The notes: a model not told the origin generated them from the letters alone. A DNA stretch of 33,646 nucleotides from Bradyrhizobium sp. STM 3843 (GCF_000239815.1 NZ_CAFK01000334.1:1-33646), one strand, 5' to 3'; shown: positions 7,663-15,424, numbered from the stretch's first letter. Numbers and translations are program-made.

Positions 7663-8607
7663 ATGAGTTTCTTGCAGCGCAAAAGCGGCGTCCTGAGGGC
7701 GATCGCCGTGATTGTTTCACTGGCGCTGCCGACGGTGCTCGCCGTTTCGGCGGCCGACGCCCGGATCGGCGGCGGCTTCAGCTCCGGCTCCCGCGGCTCG
7801 CGGACCTTCTCCGCCCCGCCGTCGACCTCGACTGCACCGGGGACGGCAAGCCCGTTCAACCGTACGCTCACGCAGCCGGGTTATAATGGCGGCTCCGGCT
7901 TTAATTCACCGGCGCGCAGTCGTTTCGGCGGCGGCATGCTCGGCGGCCTCGCCGCGGGCTTCCTTGGCGCGGGCCTGCTTGGCCTGTTGTTCGGCGGCGG
8001 CCTGTTTTCCGGCCTCAGCGGCTTCGGCTCGATCCTCGGCCTGATCCTGCAGATCGTGCTGATCGTGTTCCTGGCGCGCATGGCCATGGCGTGGTGGCAG
8101 CGGCGCAACCAGCCGGCCTATGCCGGTGCGACCCCGCCGGGCGGCCAGCAGAGCTTCAGCTCCAGCATGGGTTTTGGTGGTTTCGGCGGCTCGAGCTCAG
8201 CCCCGCTGCAGATCCAGCCCGCGGACTATGAAGCCTTCGAGCGGCTGCTCGGCGAGATCCAAGCCGCATGGTCCAACGAGGATGTCGGTCGGCTGCGCCT
8301 GCTGACGACGCCGGAAATGGCCTCCTATTTCGAGCGCGACCTGGAGCAGAACCAGGCCCGCGGTGTGGTCAACAAGGTCAGCGGCACCAAGCTGCTGCAG
8401 GGCGACCTGGCGGAAGCCTGGCGCGAGGGCGACGCCGACTACGCGACGGTGGCGATGCGGTTCTCGCTGGTCGACAAGACCGTGGAGCGCGCCAGCGGTC
8501 GCGTGGTCGAAGGCAGCGATCAGCCGCAGCAGGTGACGGAAATCTGGACCTTCCTGCGTCACCCCGGCAGCAACTGGCAGCTCTCGGCGATCCAGCAGGC
8601 CAACTAA
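7663..8607 (+). CDS. Tim44-like domain membrane protein
   Basis: A 314-residue protein with a cleavable-looking signal (residues 1 to about 32, ending SAADA). A Gly/Ser-rich low-complexity region follows, then a glycine-rich hydrophobic stretch (about residues 88-145) with a membrane helix SILGLILQIVLIVFLARMAM. The C-terminal Tim44-like domain runs from about residue 187 (YEAFERLLGEIQAAWSNEDV) to TEIWTFLRHPGSNWQLSAIQ. Tim44-like domains are known from the mitochondrial import motor and a set of alphaproteobacterial inner-membrane proteins of uncertain role. The gene stands alone between cckA and a strong terminator. The family call is confident; the cellular function is not known to me. Confidence 0.85.
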   Translation: MSFLQRKSGVLRAIAVIVSLALPTVLAVSAADARIGGGFSSGSRGSRTFSAPPSTSTAPGTASPFNRTLTQPGYNGGSGFNSPARSRFGGGMLGGLAAGFLGAGLLGLLFGGGLFSGLSGFGSILGLILQIVLIVFLARMAMAWWQRRNQPAYAGATPPGGQQSFSSSMGFGGFGGSSSAPLQIQPADYEAFERLLGEIQAAWSNEDVGRLRLLTTPEMASYFERDLEQNQARGVVNKVSGTKLLQGDLAEAWREGDADYATVAMRFSLVDKTVERASGRVVEGSDQPQQVTEIWTFLRHPGSNWQLSAIQQAN

Positions 8608-8631
8608 GCCCACACATGGAATGCATGGCAG

Positions 8632-8657
8632 GGCGCCGCGGAACGATCCGCGGCGCC
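8632..8657 (+). terminator. Intrinsic terminator after the Tim44-like gene
   Basis: GGCGCCGCGG, a 6-base loop AACGAT and CCGCGGCGCC form a perfect 10-bp stem followed by TTTGCTTT, 24 bases after the stop codon. It separates the Tim44-like gene from the glutathione S-transferase gene. Confidence 0.8.
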
Positions 8658-8727
8658 TTTGCTTTGGAAGCAGGGGATTGTCCTGCTACATCCACGCCCA
8701 CCCGTTCGCCTGTCGAGGATGCAAGCC

Positions 8728-9432
8728 ATGCGCTACGAGCTCTATTACTGGCCCATGATTCAGGGCCGCGGCGAATATGTGCGGCTCGCGCTCGAAGAGG
8801 CGGCGGCCGATTATCGCGACGTCGCCCGCGAGCCGGGCGGCATGGCCGCCATGACCAAGATGCTCGAGGCCAAGAGCGGCACGCCGCCCTTTGCGCCGCC
8901 CTTCCTCAAGGCCGGCAAGCTCGTGATCGGGCAGACCGCCAACATCCTGTTCTATCTCGGTGGCCGGCATGATCTGGCGCCGAAGGCCGAGGCCGGACAA
9001 TTGTGGGTGCATCAATTGCAGCTGACGATCACAGACTTCGTGGTCGAGATCCACGACACCCATCATCCGCTCGGACCGACGCTCTACTACGAGGATCAGC
9101 GCGCACCGGCGAAGAAGCGGACCGCGGAGTTCTGGGACGAGCGGGTGCCGAAGTTTCTCGGTTATTTCGAGGACATCCTGAAGGACAACGGTCCCTACAT
9201 CACCGGCCGCCGGCTCACTTACGTCGATCTCTCGCTGTTTCAGATCGTTGACGGCCTGCGCTACGCGTTTCCGCAGCGGATGAAGGCCTTCGAGCGCAGG
9301 ATTCCGGGCCTGGTCGGGCTGCACGACCGCGTCGCGGCGCGACCGAACATCGCGGCCTATCTGGCGAGCGAGCGCCGCATCGCCTTCAACGAAGACGGCA
9401 TCTTCCGCCGCTACAAGGCGCTCGACGCCTGA
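8728..9432 (+). CDS. Glutathione S-transferase family protein
   Basis: A 234-residue protein. The N-terminal thioredoxin-like domain starts RYELYYWPMIQGRGEYVRLA, with candidate catalytic tyrosines near residues 4-7. The FAPPFLKAGKLVIGQTANIL block corresponds to the glutathione-binding cis-Pro and Q(S/T)xxI motif. The helical C-terminal domain carries the N-capping-box-like TYVDLSLFQIVDGL. The arrangement resembles Sigma/parasite-type GSTs, and it should conjugate glutathione to electrophiles in the cytoplasm. The frame is open from 8659; I chose ATG 8728 because GAGG lies 11 bases upstream and the N-terminus then matches the family. It is monocistronic and convergent with the GFA gene. Confidence 0.85.
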   Translation: MRYELYYWPMIQGRGEYVRLALEEAAADYRDVAREPGGMAAMTKMLEAKSGTPPFAPPFLKAGKLVIGQTANILFYLGGRHDLAPKAEAGQLWVHQLQLTITDFVVEIHDTHHPLGPTLYYEDQRAPAKKRTAEFWDERVPKFLGYFEDILKDNGPYITGRRLTYVDLSLFQIVDGLRYAFPQRMKAFERRIPGLVGLHDRVAARPNIAAYLASERRIAFNEDGIFRRYKALDA

Positions 9433-9485
9433 GACGGCCGCAGCGCGCTTGATCGAAAGCGCTCCGCTGTCGCGCGCTCCCCGCG

Positions 9486-9842
9486 TCACATGTTCCGGCC
9501 GTCGATCGGCGTCATCGTCAGCTTGGCGAGCTCGATGCCGTCGATGCAGCTCACATTGAGCGCAACGACATCGGTGCCATCAGGCTTGCGGCCGCGCGCG
9601 AACACCTCGACGCCGCAGTCGATACAGAACTGATGCCGGATCGCATGTTTGTTGAACAGATATTCGCGCAGGTTTTCGTCGCCTGCGCGGAGCTGAAACT
9701 GGGCGGGTGCCACGAAGGCGAAGTGCAGCCCTTTCTTGGTGCAGATCGAGCAGTTGCAGGCGGTCACCATGGCGAGATCGCTCGTGCATTCGAACCGCAC
9801 CTGGCCGCAATGGCAGCCGCCGGTGAAGGTCTTCGCGGTCAT
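9486..9842 (-). CDS. GFA (glutathione-dependent formaldehyde-activating) family zinc protein
   Basis: A 118-residue protein with the GFA/CENP-V zinc pattern: GGCHCGQVRFEC (Cys10, Cys12), ACNCSICTKKG (Cys29, Cys31, Cys34) and FCIDCGVEVF (Cys73, Cys76). Family members bind two zinc ions; the prototype binds glutathione and promotes S-hydroxymethylglutathione formation, but most members, including this one, have no assigned substrate. The ATG at 9842 follows a strong AGGAGGAA ribosome-binding site. It is divergent from arsR with a 105-bp shared promoter region, so ArsR might influence both; that link is inference. Confidence 0.9.
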   Translation of the reverse strand: MTAKTFTGGCHCGQVRFECTSDLAMVTACNCSICTKKGLHFAFVAPAQFQLRAGDENLREYLFNKHAIRHQFCIDCGVEVFARGRKPDGTDVVALNVSCIDGIELAKLTMTPIDGRNM

Positions 9843-9912
9843 CGGCGTTCCTCCTCGTCGCGCTGAGCCTGAGCAGCGCTGATGGCTCAATTCATCAGCC
9901 AATATGACGACA

Positions 9913-9941
9913 TTGACAACATATAAGCATTTACTTATGTT
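9913..9941 (+). promoter_or_regulatory. Putative arsR promoter, predicted leaderless
   Basis: TTGACA (9913-9918) and TATGTT (9936-9941) are separated by 17 bases. The expected start point falls at about 9948, which is the arsR ATG itself. The bases before the ATG (TTATGTTTCTTTC) contain no Shine-Dalgarno. This fits leaderless transcription, which is known in other bacteria; the promoter assignment is inference from sequence. Confidence 0.5.
9923..9938. promoter_or_regulatory. Candidate ArsR operator
   Basis: ATAAG-N6-CTTAT is a perfect inverted repeat placed between and overlapping the proposed -35 and -10 elements, a usual place for ArsR-type repression. Its AT-richness stands out from the surroundings. 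Autoregulation is inferred, not shown. Confidence 0.5.
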
Positions 9942-9947
9942 TCTTTC

Positions 9948-10277
9948 ATGGCAAATCCCGCGCAGCTCACCACGGTCATGAAGACGCTCGCCGATCCGAC
10001 CCGACGGGCTTTGTTCGAGCGGATCGCGCGGGAAGGCGAGGTTGCGGCGACCGGGCTCGTCAAGGGATCGAAGGTCTCGCAGCCCGCGATCTCGCAGCAC
10101 CTCAAGGCGCTGCGCGATGCAGGCCTGGTGACGGAGCGCCGCGAGGGCCGCCACGTCCATTACCGCGTCGCGTCGAAGGCGCTTGAACCGCTGGCGGATT
10201 GGCTCGATCACTACCGCGCCTTCTGGCGGGAGCGCCTCGGCAGGCTGGAGATGTTGTTGAAGGAGACCCAGAGATGA
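9948..10277 (+). CDS. ArsR family transcriptional regulator
   Basis: A 109-residue winged-helix protein. LADPTRRALFERIAREGEVA (about residues 14-33) and the recognition region KVSQPAISQHLKALRDAGLV (residues 42-61), followed by the wing TERREGRHVHYRV, are typical of ArsR/SmtB repressors. There is no CVC or other cysteine metal site, so it is probably not an arsenic or metal sensor. It belongs to the non-metal group often paired with SRPBCC proteins. Its stop overlaps the start of the SRPBCC gene (ATGA), showing tight translational coupling. No ribosome-binding site precedes the ATG. Confidence 0.9.
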   Translation: MANPAQLTTVMKTLADPTRRALFERIAREGEVAATGLVKGSKVSQPAISQHLKALRDAGLVTERREGRHVHYRVASKALEPLADWLDHYRAFWRERLGRLEMLLKETQR

Positions 10278-10714
10278 GCGAGACGCACGCGATCGTCGTC
10301 GAGAAGGGCTTGCCCTATGCGCCGGAGACGATCTGGCGGATGCTGACGGACAGCGCGCTGATCGCAAAATGGCTGATGCCGAACGACTTCGTGGCGTCAG
10401 TCGGCCATCGCTTCACCTTCAAGACCAGGCCGATGGGCGACTGGGATGGCGTCGTGCATTGCGAGGTGCTGGAATGCGAGCCGCCGCGGCTGCTGCGCTA
10501 TTCCTGGAAGGGCGGTGCGGACTCCAATCCGGACTACGGCTCGAAGCTGGACAGCGAGGTGACCTTCACGCTGGCACCGGTCGAAGGCGGCACGCAGCTG
10601 CGCATGATCCATGACGGGTTCCGCTTCCCCGGCAATGCGATCGCCTTCGAGATGATGGGCCCCGGCTGGGCCCGGATCATGGATCGAATCGCATCGCTCG
10701 CAGCGGAGGCGTGA
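10274..10714 (+). CDS. SRPBCC (AHSA1-like) domain protein
   Basis: A 146-residue START-like/AHSA1 fold protein. The first strand and helix (YAPETIWRMLTDSALIAKWL), the MPNDFVASVGHRFTFKTRPM region and the GGTQLRMIHDGF plus late C-terminal helix (GPGWARIMDRIASLAAEA) follow the family pattern. These domains form a deep hydrophobic ligand cavity. The ATG at 10274 overlaps the arsR stop by 4 bases; upstream in-frame starts would lie inside arsR. Pairing ArsR with a cavity protein suggests response to a small hydrophobic ligand, which is inference. It is convergent with the small gene at 10748. Confidence 0.88.
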   Translation: MSETHAIVVEKGLPYAPETIWRMLTDSALIAKWLMPNDFVASVGHRFTFKTRPMGDWDGVVHCEVLECEPPRLLRYSWKGGADSNPDYGSKLDSEVTFTLAPVEGGTQLRMIHDGFRFPGNAIAFEMMGPGWARIMDRIASLAAEA

Positions 10715-10747
10715 CCCCGCCGCGGTTCAAGCGTGCCGGAGTATCGC

Positions 10748-10966
10748 TCAGGCCAGGATGTCGACGCGCGTGCCCTGTCCCGGCGGCAGCGGCGGGCGGG
10801 ACGCCTGCTTCTCAGCTTCGGTTTCGTCGCCGGTCTTTTCCGCCCTGGGGGCCGTGGTCTGTGTGGCCTGGGCCTGCTGGGTCTGCGCTTTGTTCGCATC
10901 GGCGGCGACCGACGGCTGCTGCTGCTGCGGCGGCGAGGCGGGTGGTGATAGGGTCGAAACGGACAT
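10748..10966 (-). CDS. Small Pro/Gln-rich hypothetical protein
   Basis: A 72-residue protein that is almost entirely low-complexity: PPASPPQQQQPSVAADANKA, a Gln/Ala/Thr stretch, an acidic-basic patch (RAEKTGDETEAEKQA) and a C-terminus ending GTRVDILA. There is no signal peptide or membrane segment. A GAGGAG ribosome-binding site sits 8 bases before the ATG at 10966, which supports translation. The frame could extend upstream to 11338, but that part reads as antisense noise. I do not recognise a domain; a disordered protein is likely. Confidence 0.65.
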   Translation of the reverse strand: MSVSTLSPPASPPQQQQPSVAADANKAQTQQAQATQTTAPRAEKTGDETEAEKQASRPPLPPGQGTRVDILA

Positions 10967-11147
10967 GGTCCGGCTCCTCGCTTGTTTGTGCCAAGCGTGA
11001 CCCCCGTCAGCGAAGGTTCCGTCAATCCAATCAGTCAAATTGTCTGCAATTGGTGGTGCGGCCACGAATGGTGAACGGGGGCCTGACCCGGTCGCAGAAA
11101 GACCTCCCAGTCCTGCGGCCACGGCAATCAGCCGTGAGGCGCTGCGC

Positions 11148-11621
11148 CTATTGGTCCTTGCTGCGGGTGATCGTGATCGTCGACTCGGTCTTGGTTCGCG
11201 CGCAGCGCATCTCGAGGCGGCGATAGCGGCTGGTGACGTCGTCGCCGCGGAACAGCCCGAGGCGGCTGAAGCAGCGCTTGGCCCCGCGCTCCATGTCGTC
11301 CTTCGGCAGCGTGAAGATGATCGCGGCGGCGCCGGCAATCAGGTCGATGAAGGCCGGCGGCGGCTTGCGGTCCGACTTGGCAAACAGCTGATTGCTGAAA
11401 TTCTTGGCTGAGCAGCCGAGCGTGATCTCACGGGCCTTGGGATGGGCGAGGTAAACCGTTCCGGCGGCGGTCTGGCCGATCCGCAAACCGTCGATCTGAT
11501 TCCTCAGCTCCTTGACGAGATCGTCGCAACGATCGGCCCGCGCAGGCGTGGCGGCGACCAATGCCGCCGACGCTGAGAACACGCAAAATACGGCCGCACG
11601 CAATATGATCTTCAACATCAT
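11148..11621 (-). CDS. Hypothetical exported protein
   Basis: A 157-residue protein with a clear Sec signal peptide (LKIILRAAVFCVFSASAALV, ending ATPARA-D at about residue 30). The mature part begins DRCDDLVKELRNQIDGLRIG and has three further cysteines (LGCSAKN, KRCFSRL, MRCART), giving four in the mature protein, so two periplasmic disulfides are possible. The frame could begin at a TTG at 11654; I chose ATG 11621 because GGGGG lies just upstream and the signal peptide then has a normal start. No family recognised. Its promoter region would lie in the gap downstream of the alpha/beta hydrolase gene. Confidence 0.75.
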   Translation of the reverse strand: MMLKIILRAAVFCVFSASAALVAATPARADRCDDLVKELRNQIDGLRIGQTAAGTVYLAHPKAREITLGCSAKNFSNQLFAKSDRKPPPAFIDLIAGAAAIIFTLPKDDMERGAKRCFSRLGLFRGDDVTSRYRRLEMRCARTKTESTITITRSKDQ

Positions 11622-11729
11622 CAATACCCCCGCGCCATTGAAGCGTGCGCTCAAAGCCCATGCAAGCGCCGATGCTTCATCGCCGTGCAGGATCGGGAGA
11701 AGTGTGACAAACGCGCTCCGTAAGCCACA

Positions 11730-12407
11730 TCACAGCGGGACAAGGTCACGCGTGACGTCGAGCAGCACCTGGAAGGTCTCATCAAGCGCGTGGTGGACCA
11801 GATCGTGAGCGCTGGCGATGGTGCGCACGGTCCAGGCAGGATCGGTGCGCAGCCGCTCATATTGCGCAGTAAAGGGCGTCGCGCTCCAGCCGGTGGCATA
11901 GACGAAGACGCGACGGAGCTCCGGCGCTTCCCGCGTGAGACGAAGGCTCTGCACGAAAGTGCCGAGCGGATGCGGCCGGCAACGTGGATCGACCCCGTCG
12001 CGCGGCAGCACGGTCAGTCCGTCATGGCCGGCTTGCGCGATCACCAGCCGACGATAGTCGTCGCCGGCCAAATCCCACCAGGCCTGACCATCCTCGGGAG
12101 CGAACGCATCGAGGTAGACCAGGGCTGCGAGCCGCTCGGGCGCGCGGTCCGCAACCCCCGACGCGACCATGCCGCCATAGCTGTGCGCGCAGAGAATGAC
12201 CTCGGACAGGTCTTCGACCGACAACAGCTTCAGCACGTCCGCGATATGCGTTTCCAGATTGATGCAGGCGGCAGGGGCGGGCGTTTCCTCAAGCCCGCTC
12301 AAGGTGAGCGCGTGGGCCACATGGCCGGCGTGCTTGAGCCGCGCCGCCAGCGGTTCATACCACCAGCCGCCGCGCCAACCGCCTGGAATGAGGACGAAAG
12401 TGGCCAT
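11730..12407 (-). CDS. Alpha/beta hydrolase
   Basis: A 225-residue alpha/beta hydrolase of the small EstC/salicylate-esterase-like type. FVLIPGGWRGGWWYEPLAAR contains the oxyanion-hole HG/GG region. AHSYGG places the nucleophile Ser at residue 76. DAFAPEDGQAWWDL is the usual stretch after strand 6. A C-terminal IASAHDLVHHALDETFQVLL holds the candidate catalytic His. Family members hydrolyse esters; the substrate cannot be read from sequence. It is monocistronic or leads the exported-protein gene 108 bases downstream. The small dyad GCCCT-ATC-AGGGC at 12423-12435, just upstream of its start, could be an operator. Confidence 0.88.
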   Translation of the reverse strand: MATFVLIPGGWRGGWWYEPLAARLKHAGHVAHALTLSGLEETPAPAACINLETHIADVLKLLSVEDLSEVILCAHSYGGMVASGVADRAPERLAALVYLDAFAPEDGQAWWDLAGDDYRRLVIAQAGHDGLTVLPRDGVDPRCRPHPLGTFVQSLRLTREAPELRRVFVYATGWSATPFTAQYERLRTDPAWTVRTIASAHDLVHHALDETFQVLLDVTRDLVPL

Positions 12408-12529
12408 GTGATCCTCCGTAGCGCCCTATCAGGGCATGTTTCGATCAGCTCTCGCGGTGCAGGGTATCAGAGCTGTCAAGGGCCAAAGGAAGCGGTTCTA
12501 CCGCGCTGCGCCCATGCTATGGTCTGGTG

Positions 12530-12760
12530 ATGAGCAAAGAGCAGGTGAAAGAGATCCTCGATCGGGTTCTGACGTGGTCCAGCGAGCGTCAGGAAGACGC
12601 GGCCAAGCTGTTGATGCTCATGGAAGCACAGGACAACGCCGGCTACCGGTTGATCGACGATCAGGTTGAGGAAGTGGAAAGACGACGGCTCGATCCGAAC
12701 CGTCGCACACTGACGCTCGACGAGTTCAAAGAGAGGCTGGGTCGTCTGCTCGACAAATGA
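12530..12760 (+). CDS. Small antitoxin-like protein, orphan
   Basis: A 76-residue acidic-basic helical protein: SKEQVKEILDRVLTWSSERQ, EDAAKLLMLMEAQ, then DDQVEEVERRRLDPNRRTLT and LDEFKERLGRLLDK. The DxQVxEVxRRRxDPNxxTLxLDEFxxRL tail resembles antitoxins usually followed by a RelE/ParE toxin. Here no full toxin follows; only a 20-codon frame overlaps its stop. GTG at 12527 is an equally possible start one codon earlier. The Shine-Dalgarno is weak. The antitoxin assignment is by resemblance only. Confidence 0.6.
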   Translation: MSKEQVKEILDRVLTWSSERQEDAAKLLMLMEAQDNAGYRLIDDQVEEVERRRLDPNRRTLTLDEFKERLGRLLDK

Positions 12761-12819
12761 AGGCCATGATCCATTTTCACGCCTTCCGGGACGACCGAGC
12801 CCGGTCGGAGATCACATAG
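12757..12819 (+). pseudogene. Possible toxin-gene remnant after the antitoxin-like gene
   Basis: An ATG overlapping the antitoxin stop (ATGA) opens a frame of only 20 codons, MKAMIHFHAFRDDRARSEIT, ending in TAG. ATGA coupling and an early beta-strand-like start fit the position of a ParE/RelE toxin, but there is no residual homology I can point to in the following 110 bases. It may be chance. Confidence 0.2.
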
Positions 12820-12929
12820 GCCCCATTCGCCGCCCGGCAGCTTCCTTTTCCACCAAAAGGGCTTAGAACGGCTCTATCGCCGGGTGCCTCGGACAGGCGT
12901 TTTCCGGCCCTTCAACCCACGAGTTTCCC

Positions 12930-14585
12930 ATGAACGCGCCCACCGCTTTTCCCGACCAGTCCAAGCCCGTCCCGCCCTACAAGCATACGCCGTTGTTTCC
13001 GCTCGGCGCGGACACCACGCCCTACAAGAAGATCATGGCTGAGGGCGTGCGGGTCGAGAAGGTGCTGGGCCGCGACATGCTGGTGGTGTCGCGCGAGGCG
13101 CTGCGGGCGCTGTCGGAAGCCGCCTTCGGCGAGATCAATCACTATTTGCGCCCCGGCCATCTGAAGCAGCTGCGCGCGATCCTCGACGACCCCGAGGCCA
13201 GCCCGAACGACAAGTTCGTCGCGCTGGATTTTCTGAAGAACGCCAATATCGCTGCCGGCGGCGTGCTGCCGATGTGCCAGGATACCGGCACCGCGATCAT
13301 CATGGGCAAGAAGGGCTGCAACGTCATCACCGATGGCGACGACGAGGCGGCGCTCTCGGAAGGCGCGCGCGACGCTTATCTGCGCCGCAACCTGCGCTAT
13401 TCGCAGGTCGCGCCACTGTCGATGTATGAGGAGAAGAACACCGCCAACAACATGCCGGCGCAGACCGAGATCTACGCCGAAGGCGAAGATGCCTACAAGT
13501 TCATGTTCATGGCCAAGGGCGGCGGCTCTGCCAACAAGAGCTTCCTGTTCCAGGCCACGCCGTCGGTCTTGACCAAGGATCGTCTGCTCGCCTTCCTCAA
13601 GGAGAAGATCCTCACGCTCGGCACCGCGGCGTGTCCGCCGTATCATCTCGCCATCGTGATCGGCGGCACCTCGGCCGAGCTCTGCATGAAGACGGTGAAG
13701 CTCGCCTCGGCGCGCTATCTCGATGCGCTGCCGACGCAGGGATCGCCCGATGGCAACGCCTTCCGCGATCTCGAGATGGAGCAGGAAATTCACAAGATGA
13801 CGCAGTCGCTCGGTGTCGGCGCGCAGTTCGGCGGCAAATATTTCTGCCACGACGTGCGCGTGATCCGCATGCCGCGTCACGGCGCTTCGCTGCCGATAGG
13901 GCTCGGCGTATCGTGCTCGGCCGACCGACAGGTGCTCGGCAAGATCACCAAGGACGGCGTTTATCTGGAAGAGCTCGAGCATCATCCGGCGCAATATCTG
14001 CCGGAGGTCGAGCAGGCGCTCGGCGGCGAGGTCGTCAAGATCGACCTGAACCAGCCGATGAAGGACATCCTCGCGGCGCTGTCGAAGCATCCGATCAAGA
14101 CCCGGCTGTCGCTGACCGGCACCATGATCGTCGCGCGCGATTCCGCGCATGCCAAGCTGCGCGAGCGGCTGGAGAAGGGCGAGCCGTTGCCGGACTATTT
14201 CAAGAATCATCCGATCTATTACGCCGGCCCGGCCAAGACGCCGGAAGGCTACGCCTCGGGCGCGTTCGGCCCCACCACTGCGGGCCGCATGGATTCTTTC
14301 GTCGATCAATTCCAGGCCGCTGGCGGCTCGATGGTGATGGTCGCCAAGGGCAATCGCGCGCCGGCCGTGCGCGAGGCCTGCAAGAAATATGGCGGCTTCT
14401 ATCTCGGCTCGATCGGCGGTGCCGCGGCCAATCTCGCCGAGCACTGCATCAAGAAGGTCGAGGTGGTAAAATATCCCGAGCTCGGCATGGAAGCGATCTG
14501 GCGCATCGAGGTGGTCGACTTCCCGGCCTTCACCATCATCGACGACAAGGGCAACGACTTCTTCAAGGAGCTCAACCTCGGTTGA
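12930..14585 (+). CDS. Fumarate hydratase, class I (iron-sulfur)
   Basis: A 551-residue protein covering both halves of class I fumarases (alpha and beta fused). The [4Fe-4S] ligands are visible as Cys116 (LPMCQDTGT), Cys235 (GTAACPPYH) and Cys329 (GVSCSADRQ). The C-terminal half holds SLTGTMIVARDSAHAKLRER, the YYAGPAKTPEGYASGAFGPT block and GAAANLAEHCIKK. It reversibly hydrates fumarate to L-malate in the TCA cycle. It is oxygen-sensitive in the family, and bacteria often carry a class II enzyme as well. The ATG at 12930 gives the expected N-terminus, although the ribosome-binding site is weak. The MaoC-like gene follows after 34 bases, probably cotranscribed. Confidence 0.95.
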   Translation: MNAPTAFPDQSKPVPPYKHTPLFPLGADTTPYKKIMAEGVRVEKVLGRDMLVVSREALRALSEAAFGEINHYLRPGHLKQLRAILDDPEASPNDKFVALDFLKNANIAAGGVLPMCQDTGTAIIMGKKGCNVITDGDDEAALSEGARDAYLRRNLRYSQVAPLSMYEEKNTANNMPAQTEIYAEGEDAYKFMFMAKGGGSANKSFLFQATPSVLTKDRLLAFLKEKILTLGTAACPPYHLAIVIGGTSAELCMKTVKLASARYLDALPTQGSPDGNAFRDLEMEQEIHKMTQSLGVGAQFGGKYFCHDVRVIRMPRHGASLPIGLGVSCSADRQVLGKITKDGVYLEELEHHPAQYLPEVEQALGGEVVKIDLNQPMKDILAALSKHPIKTRLSLTGTMIVARDSAHAKLRERLEKGEPLPDYFKNHPIYYAGPAKTPEGYASGAFGPTTAGRMDSFVDQFQAAGGSMVMVAKGNRAPAVREACKKYGGFYLGSIGGAAANLAEHCIKKVEVVKYPELGMEAIWRIEVVDFPAFTIIDDKGNDFFKELNLG

Positions 14586-14619
14586 GCCCCCCGCCCGAGG
14601 CGCCAATTCGAGGGCCTGC

Positions 14620-15063
14620 ATGATCGAATGGTTCGATGACCTCAAGATCGGGATGAAGTTCAAGAGCGGCGAGACCACGGTGTCGCGCGACGACATCAAG
14701 CGCTTCGCCGCCGAATTTGATCCGCAGCCGTTTCACCTCGATGAGGAAGCGGCGGAGAAGACGATCCTGAAGGGTCTTGCCGCCTCCGGATGGCACACCG
14801 CCGCGATCGCAATGCGGCTTGCAGCGGAAGCGCGTCCGTTTGGTCCGCATCCGCTGTTCGGTGCCGGCGTCGACGAGCTGCGCTGGCTGAAGCCGGTGCG
14901 GCCGGGAGACACGCTCCATCTCGAAGGTGAGGTGGTCGATCTCGTGCCGTCGCAGAGCAAGCCGCAAGGCATCGCGCGGATCAAGTGGACCGCCTATAAC
15001 CAGCACGGCGAGGCCGTCTACACCTTCAATCCGATCGCAATCGTGCCGCGGCGTCCGGCCTGA
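14620..15063 (+). CDS. MaoC family dehydratase-like protein
   Basis: A 147-residue single hot-dog domain. The hydratase-like motif is FDPQPFHLDEEAA, with Asp34 and His39 as the expected catalytic pair. GLAASGWHTAAIAMRL is the conserved helix, and FGAGVDELRWLKPVRPGDTL with the following LEGEVVDLVPSQSKP segment is the usual MaoC core. Such proteins are (R)-specific enoyl-CoA hydratases or dehydratases of acyl-CoA. The substrate here is unknown, and pairing with fumarase suggests only chromosomal adjacency. The translation ends 32 bases before a MITE-like repeat. Confidence 0.9.
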   Translation: MIEWFDDLKIGMKFKSGETTVSRDDIKRFAAEFDPQPFHLDEEAAEKTILKGLAASGWHTAAIAMRLAAEARPFGPHPLFGAGVDELRWLKPVRPGDTLHLEGEVVDLVPSQSKPQGIARIKWTAYNQHGEAVYTFNPIAIVPRRPA

Positions 15064-15095
15064 TCGGCGCAGGCGCTTGCCACAGCGGCGGTGTA

Positions 15096-15335
15096 GCCCT
15101 CTCCCGCTATAAGGCAGGGCAATCGCATATGGGTTGTTGCGCTTTCGGGCCTCATGGTTCGAGACGCGCCGCAAGCGGCGCTCCTCACCATGAGGGTTTG
15201 GCATTTTGCCGCAAAATAAAGCCCTCGTCCTGGGGAGCTCGCCGAAGGCGAGCGTCTCGAAGGACGGCCGCAGGAGAGATAGCAGACGAGGCTTTTCCGC
15301 ATATGCGATTGCCCTGCGTTATAAGGGGAGAGGGC
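15096..15335. repeat. MITE-like palindromic element with 36-bp terminal inverted repeats
   Basis: Arms at 15096-15131 and 15300-15335 are inverted copies matching at 33 of 36 bases (starting GCCCTCTCCC and ending GGGCAATCGCATATG). The 168-bp interior holds two further palindromes. One has arms CTCATGGT / ACCATGAG around a GCGCCGCAAGCGGCGC core. The other pairs CGTCCT with AGGACG and encloses GCTCGCCGAAGGCGAGCG. These inner units resemble intergenic repeats common in Bradyrhizobium. No transposase or convincing target duplication is visible. It fills most of the 361-bp gap between the MaoC and DUF429 genes. Confidence 0.8.
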
Positions 15336-15424
15336 GCAGTCATCGGCGCTGTAGAACGACGATAGACCTTCTCCGAAAGAGGGGCACCTGAGCAAGCTAC
15401 GAGATCCGTGATCGCACAAGGCAG

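Noticed and set aside
12912..14699. A 595-codon minus-strand frame opposite the fumarase gene
   Set aside because: It is the shadow of a fully conserved class I fumarase and has no domain or ribosome-binding site.
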